Assembly: GCA_002420005.1 (NCBI GenBank)
Contig: DIHE01000049.1
Location: 47,466-67,804, forward strand
DNA: 20,339 nucleotides
Origin: Holophagales bacterium UBA5704
GTDB taxonomy: Bacteria > Acidobacteriota > Thermoanaerobaculia > Multivoradales > UBA5704
Direction of reading: 5' to 3'
How positions within the stretch are numbered: the first letter of the stretch is position 1; each line of letters begins with the position of its first letter. A program made the position numbers and the translations under genes. The notes beneath the pieces were generated by a model. The model was not told the origin of the DNA. It saw nothing but the letters and a program-made list of their open reading frames with translations, and did not search any database. Shown here piece after piece: positions 8,157 to 15,473 of this stretch.

Positions 8157-8176
8157 GTAGGAACCCAGGCGCTGGG
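8157..8176 (+). repeat. Degenerate solitary GTAGGA element with CCCAG/CTGGG stem
   Basis: GTAGGA at 8157 is followed by CCCAGGCGCTGGG (8164-8176), a CCCAG/CTGGG stem with a GCG loop. It keeps the head of the array units but has a different palindrome. A competing 7-bp stem pairs CCCAGCG (8148-8154) with CGCTGGG (8170-8176). It looks like a decayed or diverged relative of the array; a weak terminator for the minus operon is also possible, but there is no T-tract. Confidence 0.45.
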
Positions 8177-8200
8177 CGAGTCGGTCGTGGCCTGGTCAGC

Positions 8201-8212
8201 CCGAGGCGCTTC
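8201..8212 (+). repeat. Right copy of 12-bp direct repeat flanking the array
   Basis: A second exact CCGAGGCGCTTC. Its final base is part of the stop codon of the 751-aa cytochrome gene (8212-8214, minus strand), so the repeat lies right at the 3' end of that gene. The segment between the two copies is 376 bases long and contains all the GTAGGA elements. Confidence 0.6.
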
Positions 8213-10467
8213 TATGGCAACAACCCCGTTTCCAGACAACTCCGCAAGCTCTCATAGCCACGAACCTCCAGATCCTCCAAGCGGGGCGGCGCGCCGGTTT
8301 CTGCGCGCAGGAGGCCGGCGGTGTGCTGCTTCAGGAGGGCGAGGGCGGGATCCTCAGGCCAGGTGGCGGCAGACAAGCCCAGGGCGGGGAGGGCGTGGAC
8401 CGGCGGCATCGGGGTCTTCGTGCGGTCGCCGGGGGCCAGGCGCCAGGCGTCGAGGCGGTAGAAGATCCGTTCGGCACAGTGGGTGAGCTGGGCGCGCACC
8501 TGCGGCGCGTCGCCATGCAGGAAGTTCGGCGGCGACGGCTCGGCGGTGGCATGGCAGCGCCCGCAATACTGGAAGAACGCGCGCACGGCCGGCTCCGGGA
8601 AGTCCTCCGGCCTCGCCGTGTCCCCGGCTTCGAGATGCGGCGGAGGCAGCAGGTGGTCCGGGGGGACGTCCGGACAGCAGGCCTCGCGCGGCAGCCCCAA
8701 GGCGGTGAAGAGGGGGCCGAGGACGGCGGTGCGCCGGAAGGGGCGAGAAGAGAAGGCGTCGCTCATGCCCTCCTCCGTCTGCGCAGCGAGAGCGCGGATG
8801 GCGTCGGCCACGAGGGTGAAGTCGGCGAGGACGGTGACCGTCGCCAGCGCCGTCTCCTCTCCCTGCCAGGTGATCCGCAGACTCTCGACGGCGTTGCCGT
8901 CCGTCCGCCGTGCGTGCAGGCCGGTGAGCTTCTGGAGCGGGACGATCTCGATCTCCCGCCGGCCCTCCGCGACGGTGACCGCTCCTCCCGTCAGGTCGAG
9001 ATCGCGCAGCGGTCCACCTCCGGTGTCCAGCTTTTCGATGGTTCCTCCGGTGACGCGGGCTCCTTCCAGATAGATGCGGCCTTCGAGCGAGAGGCCGGCC
9101 GGGGTGGTACAGCGGAGCTTCACGCGCTCGCCGCTCTCGCCGCCACGGGGCCGGGAGGCGACCGTGCAGGGGAGCGTTTGGCGTTCCCGGGCCGCCGCCT
9201 TCCGGCCTCTGGCGAACAGGGCGGCGTCGAGCTGGCGGACGTCCTCGCGGGAGAGGAAGGCGGCGAGGCCGGTGACGAGACGGGCGGGACCCCGGTCGCC
9301 GGCGCCTGCCGCGGTCCAGATCTCCAGCGGCGGCCGAGGGTTCAGCGGTTCGAGCTCCGCCGGGACGTGGGAGCTTTGCAGCAGGCCGCTCAGCCGCGCG
9401 GTCTCATCCGGGCCGAGGGTGGCGGGCAGGCTGGCGGTGCGCACCGCCGGCCGGTGGGAGGCCAGAGGGTCACGGTTCGGGATGTCCGGGTCCGGCACCG
9501 CGAGGCCTTGCGGCCAGCGGGTCTCGGCGGCGCGCCGGGCCACGGCGAGGAAGGGGTCGCGGATGTCCGAAGCGCCGGCGTCGAATCCTCCGGAGAGCGC
9601 GCGCTGGAGCGCCGCAGTGAAGGCCGCCGCCCGGCAGCGGATCGCCCAGGAGCCGGCGCCGCCGCAGCCTTCCTGCCAGAGGAGCTGGTCGAGCGCGATG
9701 CGGTTGCCGCGGTCGGTGGCGTCGTCGATCGCCCGCGGTGCCTCGACGCCCACGGCCACGGGGAAGCCGTAGAAATCCCGCTTCTCGGCGGCGAGGCGGC
9801 GGGCGATCTGCGGATTGGCGTTCGTCTCGTCCCAGACCTGGCGCGAGAAGAGAGGTCCTCCTCCCTGATGGCAGGCGGTGCAGACGGCCCGGTTGGCGTA
9901 GGTCACCCGCGCCGCGCCGCCGGGCCGGTAGTCGCGGACGAGCTGGAACTCGAAGCGGCCGGCCGTCTCGTTGTAGCTGAGGACTTCGAGCACCTCGGCC
10001 TTCTCCTGATAGCCGAAGTAGAGACGGTCGCGCAGCAGCCAGCCGGCGGCCGGCGCACCGGGCGCGGCTTCGCCGTCCACCGCGGCGACGGCGCGCGGAA
10101 AGCGGAAGAACGCGGGCTCGGCGGCGCTGCGCTGCAGCGACCGGCCGAGAGGGATGAGCACCCGCTGCACCGGCGACGGGTCCCCCGGACGGTGTCCGAG
10201 ACGGTGCTCGACGTCCGCGAGCAGGGCGGCGAAGGGGAACGGCACCCGTTGCACCCAGGTGCCGTTCTCTTCGCGGAAGGTGAGAAGGTCGAAGAGGGAG
10301 CGGCCGGCCGGCGGCAGGTGAGGTCCGGGGTCCTGCGGGTCCACCACCCAGACCGGGCCGCCGGGAGCCCCGGGGCTCCCGGTGAGAGCCCCGCCGCCGA
10401 CCCGGGCGGCCGGAGCGACCGCCGCGGCCAGCAGCAGGGCGCAGAGGGCGATCCGGCCTCTTCGCAC
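8212..10467 (-). CDS. Large exported di-haem c-type cytochrome (751 aa)
   Basis: A 751-aa exported protein with two haem c motifs far apart: CTACH at 196-200 (followed by QGGGPLFSRQVWDETNANP) and CGRCH at 635-639 (YCGRCHATAEPSPPNFLHG). The N-terminus VRRGRIALCALLLAAAVAPA is a signal peptide. The GTG at 10467 was chosen because GGGAGG precedes it by ten bases and it lies 16 bases after the previous stop; longer frames would run into the upstream gene. Residues about 430-550 between the haems are rich in short beta strands (LEGRIYLEGARVTGG, REIEIVPLQKLTG) and carry no haem motif. Other cysteines (268, 278, 434, 453, 597, 598, 664, 744) may form disulfides. Last gene of the cytochrome operon. 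I know no characterised homologue; electron transfer or peroxidase/oxygenase chemistry is inferred. Confidence 0.87.
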   Translation of the reverse strand: MRRGRIALCALLLAAAVAPAARVGGGALTGSPGAPGGPVWVVDPQDPGPHLPPAGRSLFDLLTFREENGTWVQRVPFPFAALLADVEHRLGHRPGDPSPVQRVLIPLGRSLQRSAAEPAFFRFPRAVAAVDGEAAPGAPAAGWLLRDRLYFGYQEKAEVLEVLSYNETAGRFEFQLVRDYRPGGAARVTYANRAVCTACHQGGGPLFSRQVWDETNANPQIARRLAAEKRDFYGFPVAVGVEAPRAIDDATDRGNRIALDQLLWQEGCGGAGSWAIRCRAAAFTAALQRALSGGFDAGASDIRDPFLAVARRAAETRWPQGLAVPDPDIPNRDPLASHRPAVRTASLPATLGPDETARLSGLLQSSHVPAELEPLNPRPPLEIWTAAGAGDRGPARLVTGLAAFLSREDVRQLDAALFARGRKAAARERQTLPCTVASRPRGGESGERVKLRCTTPAGLSLEGRIYLEGARVTGGTIEKLDTGGGPLRDLDLTGGAVTVAEGRREIEIVPLQKLTGLHARRTDGNAVESLRITWQGEETALATVTVLADFTLVADAIRALAAQTEEGMSDAFSSRPFRRTAVLGPLFTALGLPREACCPDVPPDHLLPPPHLEAGDTARPEDFPEPAVRAFFQYCGRCHATAEPSPPNFLHGDAPQVRAQLTHCAERIFYRLDAWRLAPGDRTKTPMPPVHALPALGLSAATWPEDPALALLKQHTAGLLRAETGAPPRLEDLEVRGYESLRSCLETGLLP

Positions 10468-10483
10468 GGTCGCGGAGCCTCCC

Positions 10484-11332
10484 TCAACGGCCGCCGGCCG
10501 AGGCGACCTGCTGTGCGCCCGGACGGCAATCCTCCCGGACCTCGCCGCCGCGCGCCGCCACCTCCTCGTTGTAGAGGGTGAAGTTGAGGAGGAAGAGCTT
10601 CGCCACGTAGGCGCGGCCGAGGTAGAAGCCGGGCCGCACCATGCGGATCTCGTCGCGGATCTGGAGCCCGCCGCGGCCGGCGATCCCGTCGATCTCCGGC
10701 AGGTAGCCGTCGATCTCATCGCCGAAGAAATAGTCGATGATCACCGACTCGCGCCGGCTGTCGAGCAGGCTCTGGCCGCAATACAGCTTGGCGGGGAAGA
10801 GCAGGCCCACCTCGCGGCCGTCGATCGTCGCCGTGCGCATCCGCGACACGTCCGCTTTGAACAGGCGGGCGAGCTTCTTGCGGTTGGTGATCTGGTTGCG
10901 CAGCTCCCTCTTGTCACGGTAGAAGACCTTGCCCTTCCAGAGAAACTCGGCGGCCTGTTCCAGGTCCTGCACCGCTTTTTTGGCGAGGAAGCCTTTGACG
11001 CCGCCGAGGATCTCCTCCAGCCGCGGCAGGCTGCCGCCGCGGGCGAAGATCACCGTCCCCTGGTGCGGGCCGTCCGGGATCGGGCCGGCGGTGAGGCGGG
11101 CATAGATCTGGTCGATCTCGTCCTGGCTCAGCTTGGAAAGGCTTTCGGGGGTCAAGGCCGCCCGCTCGGCCGGCGTCAGTGGATGATCGCGCTCGACACG
11201 GGCGAAATCGGGCTTGGCGGCGTATCCCGACGATGGTGCCGTTGTGGGGGACGGCGTCGGCGTGGGGCGGGCCGTCGCGCAGGCCACGAACAGAGGGAGG
11301 AGGGTGCAGGCGAGCAGTCGTACCGGTCTCAT
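10484..11332 (-). CDS. Lipoprotein of unknown function in cytochrome operon
   Basis: A 282-aa protein with a lipoprotein-type signal (MRPVRLLACTLLPLFVAC). Cys18 is the probable lipidated residue, with Phe rather than Leu at -3. A Pro/Thr/Ser-rich linker (19-34) follows, then a globular domain with a helical part (LTPAERAALTPESLSKLSQD) and a strand-rich C-terminal half (FLWKGKVFYRD, LYCGQSLLDSRRESVIIDYF, IRDEIRMVRPGFYLGRAYV). The pattern 'W-K-G-K ... IDY ... RDEIR-V-PG-YLGRAY' recalls a widespread uncharacterised bacterial family that may have a lipocalin-like barrel; I cannot name it with certainty. It has no haem motif. A strong GGAGG stands nine bases before the ATG, and gaps to its cytochrome neighbours are 15 and 16 bases. 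It may anchor or serve the cytochromes at a membrane. Confidence 0.83.
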   Translation of the reverse strand: MRPVRLLACTLLPLFVACATARPTPTPSPTTAPSSGYAAKPDFARVERDHPLTPAERAALTPESLSKLSQDEIDQIYARLTAGPIPDGPHQGTVIFARGGSLPRLEEILGGVKGFLAKKAVQDLEQAAEFLWKGKVFYRDKRELRNQITNRKKLARLFKADVSRMRTATIDGREVGLLFPAKLYCGQSLLDSRRESVIIDYFFGDEIDGYLPEIDGIAGRGGLQIRDEIRMVRPGFYLGRAYVAKLFLLNFTLYNEEVAARGGEVREDCRPGAQQVASAGGR

Positions 11333-11347
11333 GGTCGTGTTCCTCCC

Positions 11348-13807
11348 TCAGAGAGTGGCCAGGAAGGCGGTCAGCGCCTTCTTGTCGTCGTCGGACAGGC
11401 TTTCGCCGAACGGATGCCCTTCGTTTTCGATCTCCGCCGTGCAGGTGTCGTACAGCGCGAAAAGGGTGTAGGCGTCGTCGGGGTTGAGCCGCAGGTTCTG
11501 GGTGAACACCGCCTTGCGCAGGATGCGGCTGCCCAGCCGGTCCAGCCAGCGCGCTTTCTCTTTCGCCTCGGCGGCGGAGCCGAGGCGCTCGGTGAGCCGG
11601 CTCTCCAGCTTGCGGCGATCGTTCTTGGCGAGCACCAGGTCGGCGACCAGCGGCTTGAAGTCGAAGCTGACCAGCAATCCCGCGGGCAGGCCGGCGGGCA
11701 CGCTCAGCTTGAAGCTGCGGATCGTCCGGCCGCGGAAGGTGCGCGGCCCGAAGTCGATGCGGATGTCGTGGTCGAGCAGGCTGACCTTCGGTCTCCGCTG
11801 TTGCGGGTTGAGCAGCTCGGCCATCGATTGTTTGTAGAGCTCGTACCGTCCCTGGACGCTGGGGTCATAGGGCACGCAGTCGTCCTTGCCGCCGGCCTGG
11901 CCCCCGGCCTGGTAGACCGGATGGGACCCCTGGCGGGAGATCTTCACGTACGGCGACCGGTAGAGGTCGGCGTCGAGGCCGAGGTCGTCGGTCGCGGCGC
12001 TCGGCTTGCCGCAGATCTCGGGTCCGACGGCGTTGTGGTGCAGGAACGGGGCATGCGCCCAGGCATTGATCAACGAGATGTTGCGGTAGTAGCCGCGTCC
12101 GCCGCCGGAGGGGTCCGGGAGGTTCGGATCGGCCGGCCGCTCGTGATAGGTCGTCGAGGCGTATTGTTCCCAGACGTGGCCCTTCATGTGGTTGGAGTGC
12201 AGCGAGCGGCAGCGGTAGGTCTTCACCTCTGAAACCGGGGTGATCTCGTCGTTGCCCAGCCAGTCGATGCGATGCCCGGCCGCGTTGACCGCCCGGAAGT
12301 CGGTGTTTTCCGTGGGATCAGGCTGGCTCGAATGACAGTTGGCGCAGTTCTGGACGAACACGCGCTTGCCACGGGCGACGGCGCCGGGACCGAACTCCGC
12401 GTCGAGCTGCTCGACCAGATCTCCCGGATCGTCCAGCCCGCGCGCTTCCCAGAGGTCGGCCGGCCGGCTGGTCATGAAGAAGCCGGCGATGAGCCCCAGG
12501 CGGTCCTCGATGGCGCGGAAGCCTGCGCAGTCGCGGCGGCATTGGCCGATGTCGAACGGCGTCTGGCCGAAATTGCGCTGCGTCGGATCGAGCTGGCGCA
12601 GGTCGGTCAGATGGTTGAGCCAGCATTCCTCGGAGCAGGAGCCGATGTTGAAATAGACCCGCTGGATCGCCTCGAGGGCGCCGATCGAGTCCTCGCCTCC
12701 TTTGAGGATGTGATAGACGTCCTCGGTCTTCTCGGAAAATTCCTTGCATTTGCCGGGCTTGCCCGGCTCGCACCAGCAGGCGTCGGGATCGGCTCCCGCC
12801 GGGCAGGCCGCCACCGGGCGCCATTTGCGCACTTTTTCGCTGAAGCCGTGCGGGCGCGAGGCGAAGCTGATCAGGGCGTTCATCGTGCCGGGATTGTGGA
12901 CGATGTCGTTGGGGATCGCCGAGGTGTCCACGGTGCCCGGGCGCTCATGTGAGAACAGTTGCCATTCCGGGCTGTCGGTGGGCATGCCGGAGGCCATGAT
13001 CTCCGAGCTGCGCAGGTATTGGTTGCCGATCAGCAGCTTGAGATTCTCCCACTGCGGATGGGCCGGGTCCTTCGGCGGCTTGAGCGGATTGAACGCGATA
13101 TGGCAGGCGCCGCAGGACATGCCGATCAGGAAGGGCGGCTCGATCGAAGGATCGGAAAGATGGCTCACCATCATCGTCGATCCGGGAGAGGCCGGCTTGC
13201 GCTCGCGGTAGCCGTTCCAGGTGCCCAGGCGGCCGCCGTTCACCTTGCGCCAGGCCTCGGCGTTGAAGCGCGGATTGGGGAACTTGCGGAAGCCGAGCGC
13301 GCCGGTCGAGGTGCCGAACTCCAGGTCGCACGGGTTCTGTTTGTCCCCCAGGCCTCCCGGGTCCTTGAAGTCGCAGGCGGGATCGCGATAGCCGGTCTTG
13401 CCGACGTGGCGCAGCAGCTCGGCGTCGCCGGGGCAATACTCGAACCCGTAGGTCTCCTCCAGGCTCTTGGCGGGACAGCCGGGGGAGCCCGGTGTGCAGC
13501 AGGCCGGATCGTTGATCAGACCCCAGGTCGCGAAGCGGTCGCGGCGCCCGTCGGCACGCAGGACGCGGAACCAGTCGATCAGCACGCCCATGCGCTGCTG
13601 GAAGACGTAGGTGGTGAAGCGGGAGGTCCCCGCCGTGGCTTTGTACCAGAGCTCCGCTCCCGCCAGCTGTTCCTCGGTGAGCCCGGCTTCCGCGACGCGG
13701 AACCCCTGGTCCTGGGTGTCATACCCCGGCTCGCCGACGCCCGGGCGGACAGAGCCGGCGAGGACCAGGAGCAGGGCCATGCCGGCGATCGTCAAGACTT
13801 TCCTCAT
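11348..13807 (-). CDS. Cysteine-rich exported di-haem c-type cytochrome (819 aa)
   Basis: An 819-aa protein with signal peptide MRKVLTIAGMALLLVLAGSV. Haem c motifs are CGACH at 232-236 (IGMSCGACHIAFNPLKPPKD) and CANCH at 488-492. The C-terminus (HPFGESLSDDDKKALTAFLATL) is the closing helix usual in cytochrome c/MauG-type proteins. RNISLINAWAHAPFLHHNAV resembles the 'APYLHNGSVP' motif of the two RoxA-like neighbours, suggesting common ancestry. I count 22 cysteines: four for haem and 18 others, clustered at 103-160, 335-354 and 391-427 and near the C-terminus, an even number consistent with many disulfides and an oxidising location. An AGGAGG site lies nine bases before the ATG. It is far longer than classical di-haem cytochrome c peroxidases (about 320-350 aa). 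Substrate unknown. Confidence 0.9.
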   Translation of the reverse strand: MRKVLTIAGMALLLVLAGSVRPGVGEPGYDTQDQGFRVAEAGLTEEQLAGAELWYKATAGTSRFTTYVFQQRMGVLIDWFRVLRADGRRDRFATWGLINDPACCTPGSPGCPAKSLEETYGFEYCPGDAELLRHVGKTGYRDPACDFKDPGGLGDKQNPCDLEFGTSTGALGFRKFPNPRFNAEAWRKVNGGRLGTWNGYRERKPASPGSTMMVSHLSDPSIEPPFLIGMSCGACHIAFNPLKPPKDPAHPQWENLKLLIGNQYLRSSEIMASGMPTDSPEWQLFSHERPGTVDTSAIPNDIVHNPGTMNALISFASRPHGFSEKVRKWRPVAACPAGADPDACWCEPGKPGKCKEFSEKTEDVYHILKGGEDSIGALEAIQRVYFNIGSCSEECWLNHLTDLRQLDPTQRNFGQTPFDIGQCRRDCAGFRAIEDRLGLIAGFFMTSRPADLWEARGLDDPGDLVEQLDAEFGPGAVARGKRVFVQNCANCHSSQPDPTENTDFRAVNAAGHRIDWLGNDEITPVSEVKTYRCRSLHSNHMKGHVWEQYASTTYHERPADPNLPDPSGGGRGYYRNISLINAWAHAPFLHHNAVGPEICGKPSAATDDLGLDADLYRSPYVKISRQGSHPVYQAGGQAGGKDDCVPYDPSVQGRYELYKQSMAELLNPQQRRPKVSLLDHDIRIDFGPRTFRGRTIRSFKLSVPAGLPAGLLVSFDFKPLVADLVLAKNDRRKLESRLTERLGSAAEAKEKARWLDRLGSRILRKAVFTQNLRLNPDDAYTLFALYDTCTAEIENEGHPFGESLSDDDKKALTAFLATL

Positions 13808-13853
13808 GATCTGAACCCTCCTGGATCGTTGTGGCGATTTCTTCCGCTTCGTT

Positions 13854-15443
13854 TCACAGCGTCTTCAGATACTCGATCAGGGCGTCCTTCTCCTCCGCCG
13901 GGAGCCGGGTGCCGATCTCATGGCCGCCGTTGCCGTTGCCCCGCTCGGCGACGTAGTACTTCCACACGCGGGGCTGCGGCCATTCGTCCCGGCGGCCGTC
14001 GGGGAGCCGGCGGTCCCAGGGGGACGGCGTCGCGGGGGGGCCGGGCTCGGCACAGCGGGGATCGATCCGCGCATCGGCGATGAAGCCGACGCCCACCGGG
14101 TCGAGAACGTCGTAGCCACGGCAGAACACGCGCGGCCGTCGCTCCGCGGGCTCCAGCAGGTCGCGCAGGGTGGGCACCGAGCCGTTGTGCAGATACGGCG
14201 CACGGAGCCAGATCCCGTCGAGCTGGACGGCGATGTAGCCGCCGGTCTCGATCATCGGCGTGCGGGTGATGCCCATGGAGGCGACCTTCTCGTTGGCCTT
14301 CTGCGCCGCGCCCCGGTGCTGCCAGGCGTCGAGGCGCTCGCGGTCGGTGCCGATCTCCTCGATCGGGATGACGGTGCCCAGCCGGTTGTCGCGGCCGGGA
14401 GCGTGGCAGGTGGCGCAGTGCGCCTCGAACACGCCGGCGCCGCGCTCGGCCTTCTCCGTGTCGATGGGGAAGGGGTAGGCGGGGGGCCGGACCTCGCGCA
14501 GCCAGTCGAGGAGCTCCGGGACGCGCCGGCGGAAGAACGGCGTGTTGCGCGCCCCGAGGCCGAGCGCCGAGTCGATGATCACCGAGCGGAACGAGGTGGT
14601 CGCACCGTCCAGGTTCATCAGCATCGTGTGAGAGGCGATCGGTTGGCTGTGCTCGTATGTGCGGCCCGGCTGCTCGCGGTCGGCGAGGTGCCAGATCGCC
14701 GGGAAATCGGTGTGATCCACCGTGCCGTCGTCGGGCATCTGGAGGAAATTGAACTTCGTCAGGTTCATCGGCGCGTCGCGGCCTGGTCCCCAGCGCGGCC
14801 GGCTCGCTGTCCAGGCGAACTCATCGCCCTGCTGCCGGAGGCGTTTGCGGGTCAGCGGGATGAGCACGAAGCGGTAGAGCAGGCGGTCGGTCCATTTCAG
14901 CGGATAGGAGCCGTCGATCTCGGTGAGGATGGTCTTGGCGTTGAAGCGCGGATCGTTGGCGGCCTTGGAGAAGAAGTCGAGGAGTCCCTGGATGTCGGCG
15001 GTGTTGCTGCCCCCCGCGGCCACCACCACCGGTTTCGCGTCGGGCGCGGTGCGGTACTGGGTGGAATGACAGAGCGAGCAATTGAAGCCCACCCGCGGAA
15101 TGATCACGGTCTTCTTCGAGAACCCGGCGGGAAACTCCTTGCCCTCCTCCCACGGCAGCCCCAGCGAGGCATAGCCGCCGGGACCCGGCAGGTATTCCGG
15201 GAAGAGCCGGGGGAGGATCGGCACGATCCAATACGGCAGACCCGCCTCGCCCTCGGCGCCGATCGAGCCATAGAGGAAGTTTTCGCGCGGATCGTCGGTG
15301 ATCTCCCGGGGCTGCGGCACACCGTCGACGAAATCACCGGCGGCGGCCGGCCGGGGGCCTCCGAGCCACCCGGACAGCCCGGCGAGAAGGAGCAGAAGGG
15401 TCGCGAGCGTGCGTCTCCTGGCGTGATCCTGCGTGTGGTCCAT
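13854..15443 (-). CDS. RoxA-like di-haem c-type cytochrome, paralogue 2 (529 aa)
   Basis: A 529-aa exported protein: a basic N-terminus (HARRR), a Leu-rich core at 13-24 and probable cleavage near 33-36. Haem c motifs are CSLCH at 122-126 (VGFNCSLCHSTQY) and CATCH at 343-347. Other features are WGPGRDAP (218-225), APPAYP-type RPPAYP (319-324), LDGIWLRAPYLHNGSVPTLR at 408-427, EPAERRPRVF (431-440), GNGNGGHE (502-509) and EEKDALIEYLKTL at the end. This C-terminal set is shared with RoxA-like oxygenase/di-haem cytochromes. It is plainly paralogous to the 553-aa protein encoded just upstream. AAGGAG lies four bases before the ATG. A perfect hairpin fills most of the 28-base gap upstream. The family link to RoxA is from recalled motifs; rubber cleavage should not be assumed. 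Confidence 0.9.
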   Translation of the reverse strand: MDHTQDHARRRTLATLLLLLAGLSGWLGGPRPAAAGDFVDGVPQPREITDDPRENFLYGSIGAEGEAGLPYWIVPILPRLFPEYLPGPGGYASLGLPWEEGKEFPAGFSKKTVIIPRVGFNCSLCHSTQYRTAPDAKPVVVAAGGSNTADIQGLLDFFSKAANDPRFNAKTILTEIDGSYPLKWTDRLLYRFVLIPLTRKRLRQQGDEFAWTASRPRWGPGRDAPMNLTKFNFLQMPDDGTVDHTDFPAIWHLADREQPGRTYEHSQPIASHTMLMNLDGATTSFRSVIIDSALGLGARNTPFFRRRVPELLDWLREVRPPAYPFPIDTEKAERGAGVFEAHCATCHAPGRDNRLGTVIPIEEIGTDRERLDAWQHRGAAQKANEKVASMGITRTPMIETGGYIAVQLDGIWLRAPYLHNGSVPTLRDLLEPAERRPRVFCRGYDVLDPVGVGFIADARIDPRCAEPGPPATPSPWDRRLPDGRRDEWPQPRVWKYYVAERGNGNGGHEIGTRLPAEEKDALIEYLKTL

Positions 15444-15454
15444 GGTGCTCCTTG

Positions 15455-15473
15455 GAGCCCGGTCGCCGGGCTC
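15455..15473 (-). promoter_or_regulatory. Intercistronic GC-rich hairpin between the two RoxA-like genes
   Basis: GAGCCCGG-TCG-CCGGGCTC is a perfect 8-bp stem with a 3-base loop. It overlaps the last two bases of the upstream stop codon region (15472-15474, read on the minus strand) and ends about three bases before the AAGGAG of the downstream gene. There is no T-run, so a simple intrinsic terminator is unlikely. It may act as an RNA-stability, processing or translation-tuning element that sets the ratio of the two paralogues. Confidence 0.5.

Noticed and set aside
7901..8257. Ala/Pro/Gly-rich protein encoded on the plus strand through the array
   Set aside because: Several frames on both strands stay open because the repeat length is divisible by three and GC-rich. 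There is no ribosome-binding site, and the frame runs into the end of a well-supported minus-strand gene.
10468..10719. N-terminal extension of the 751-aa cytochrome
   Set aside because: It would overlap the lipoprotein gene in another frame and bury the signal peptide. GTG 10467 has a good ribosome-binding site and immediate signal sequence.
15455..15473. Intrinsic terminator between the paralogous cytochromes
   Set aside because: The stem is strong but is followed by a ribosome-binding site and start codon, with no T-run.
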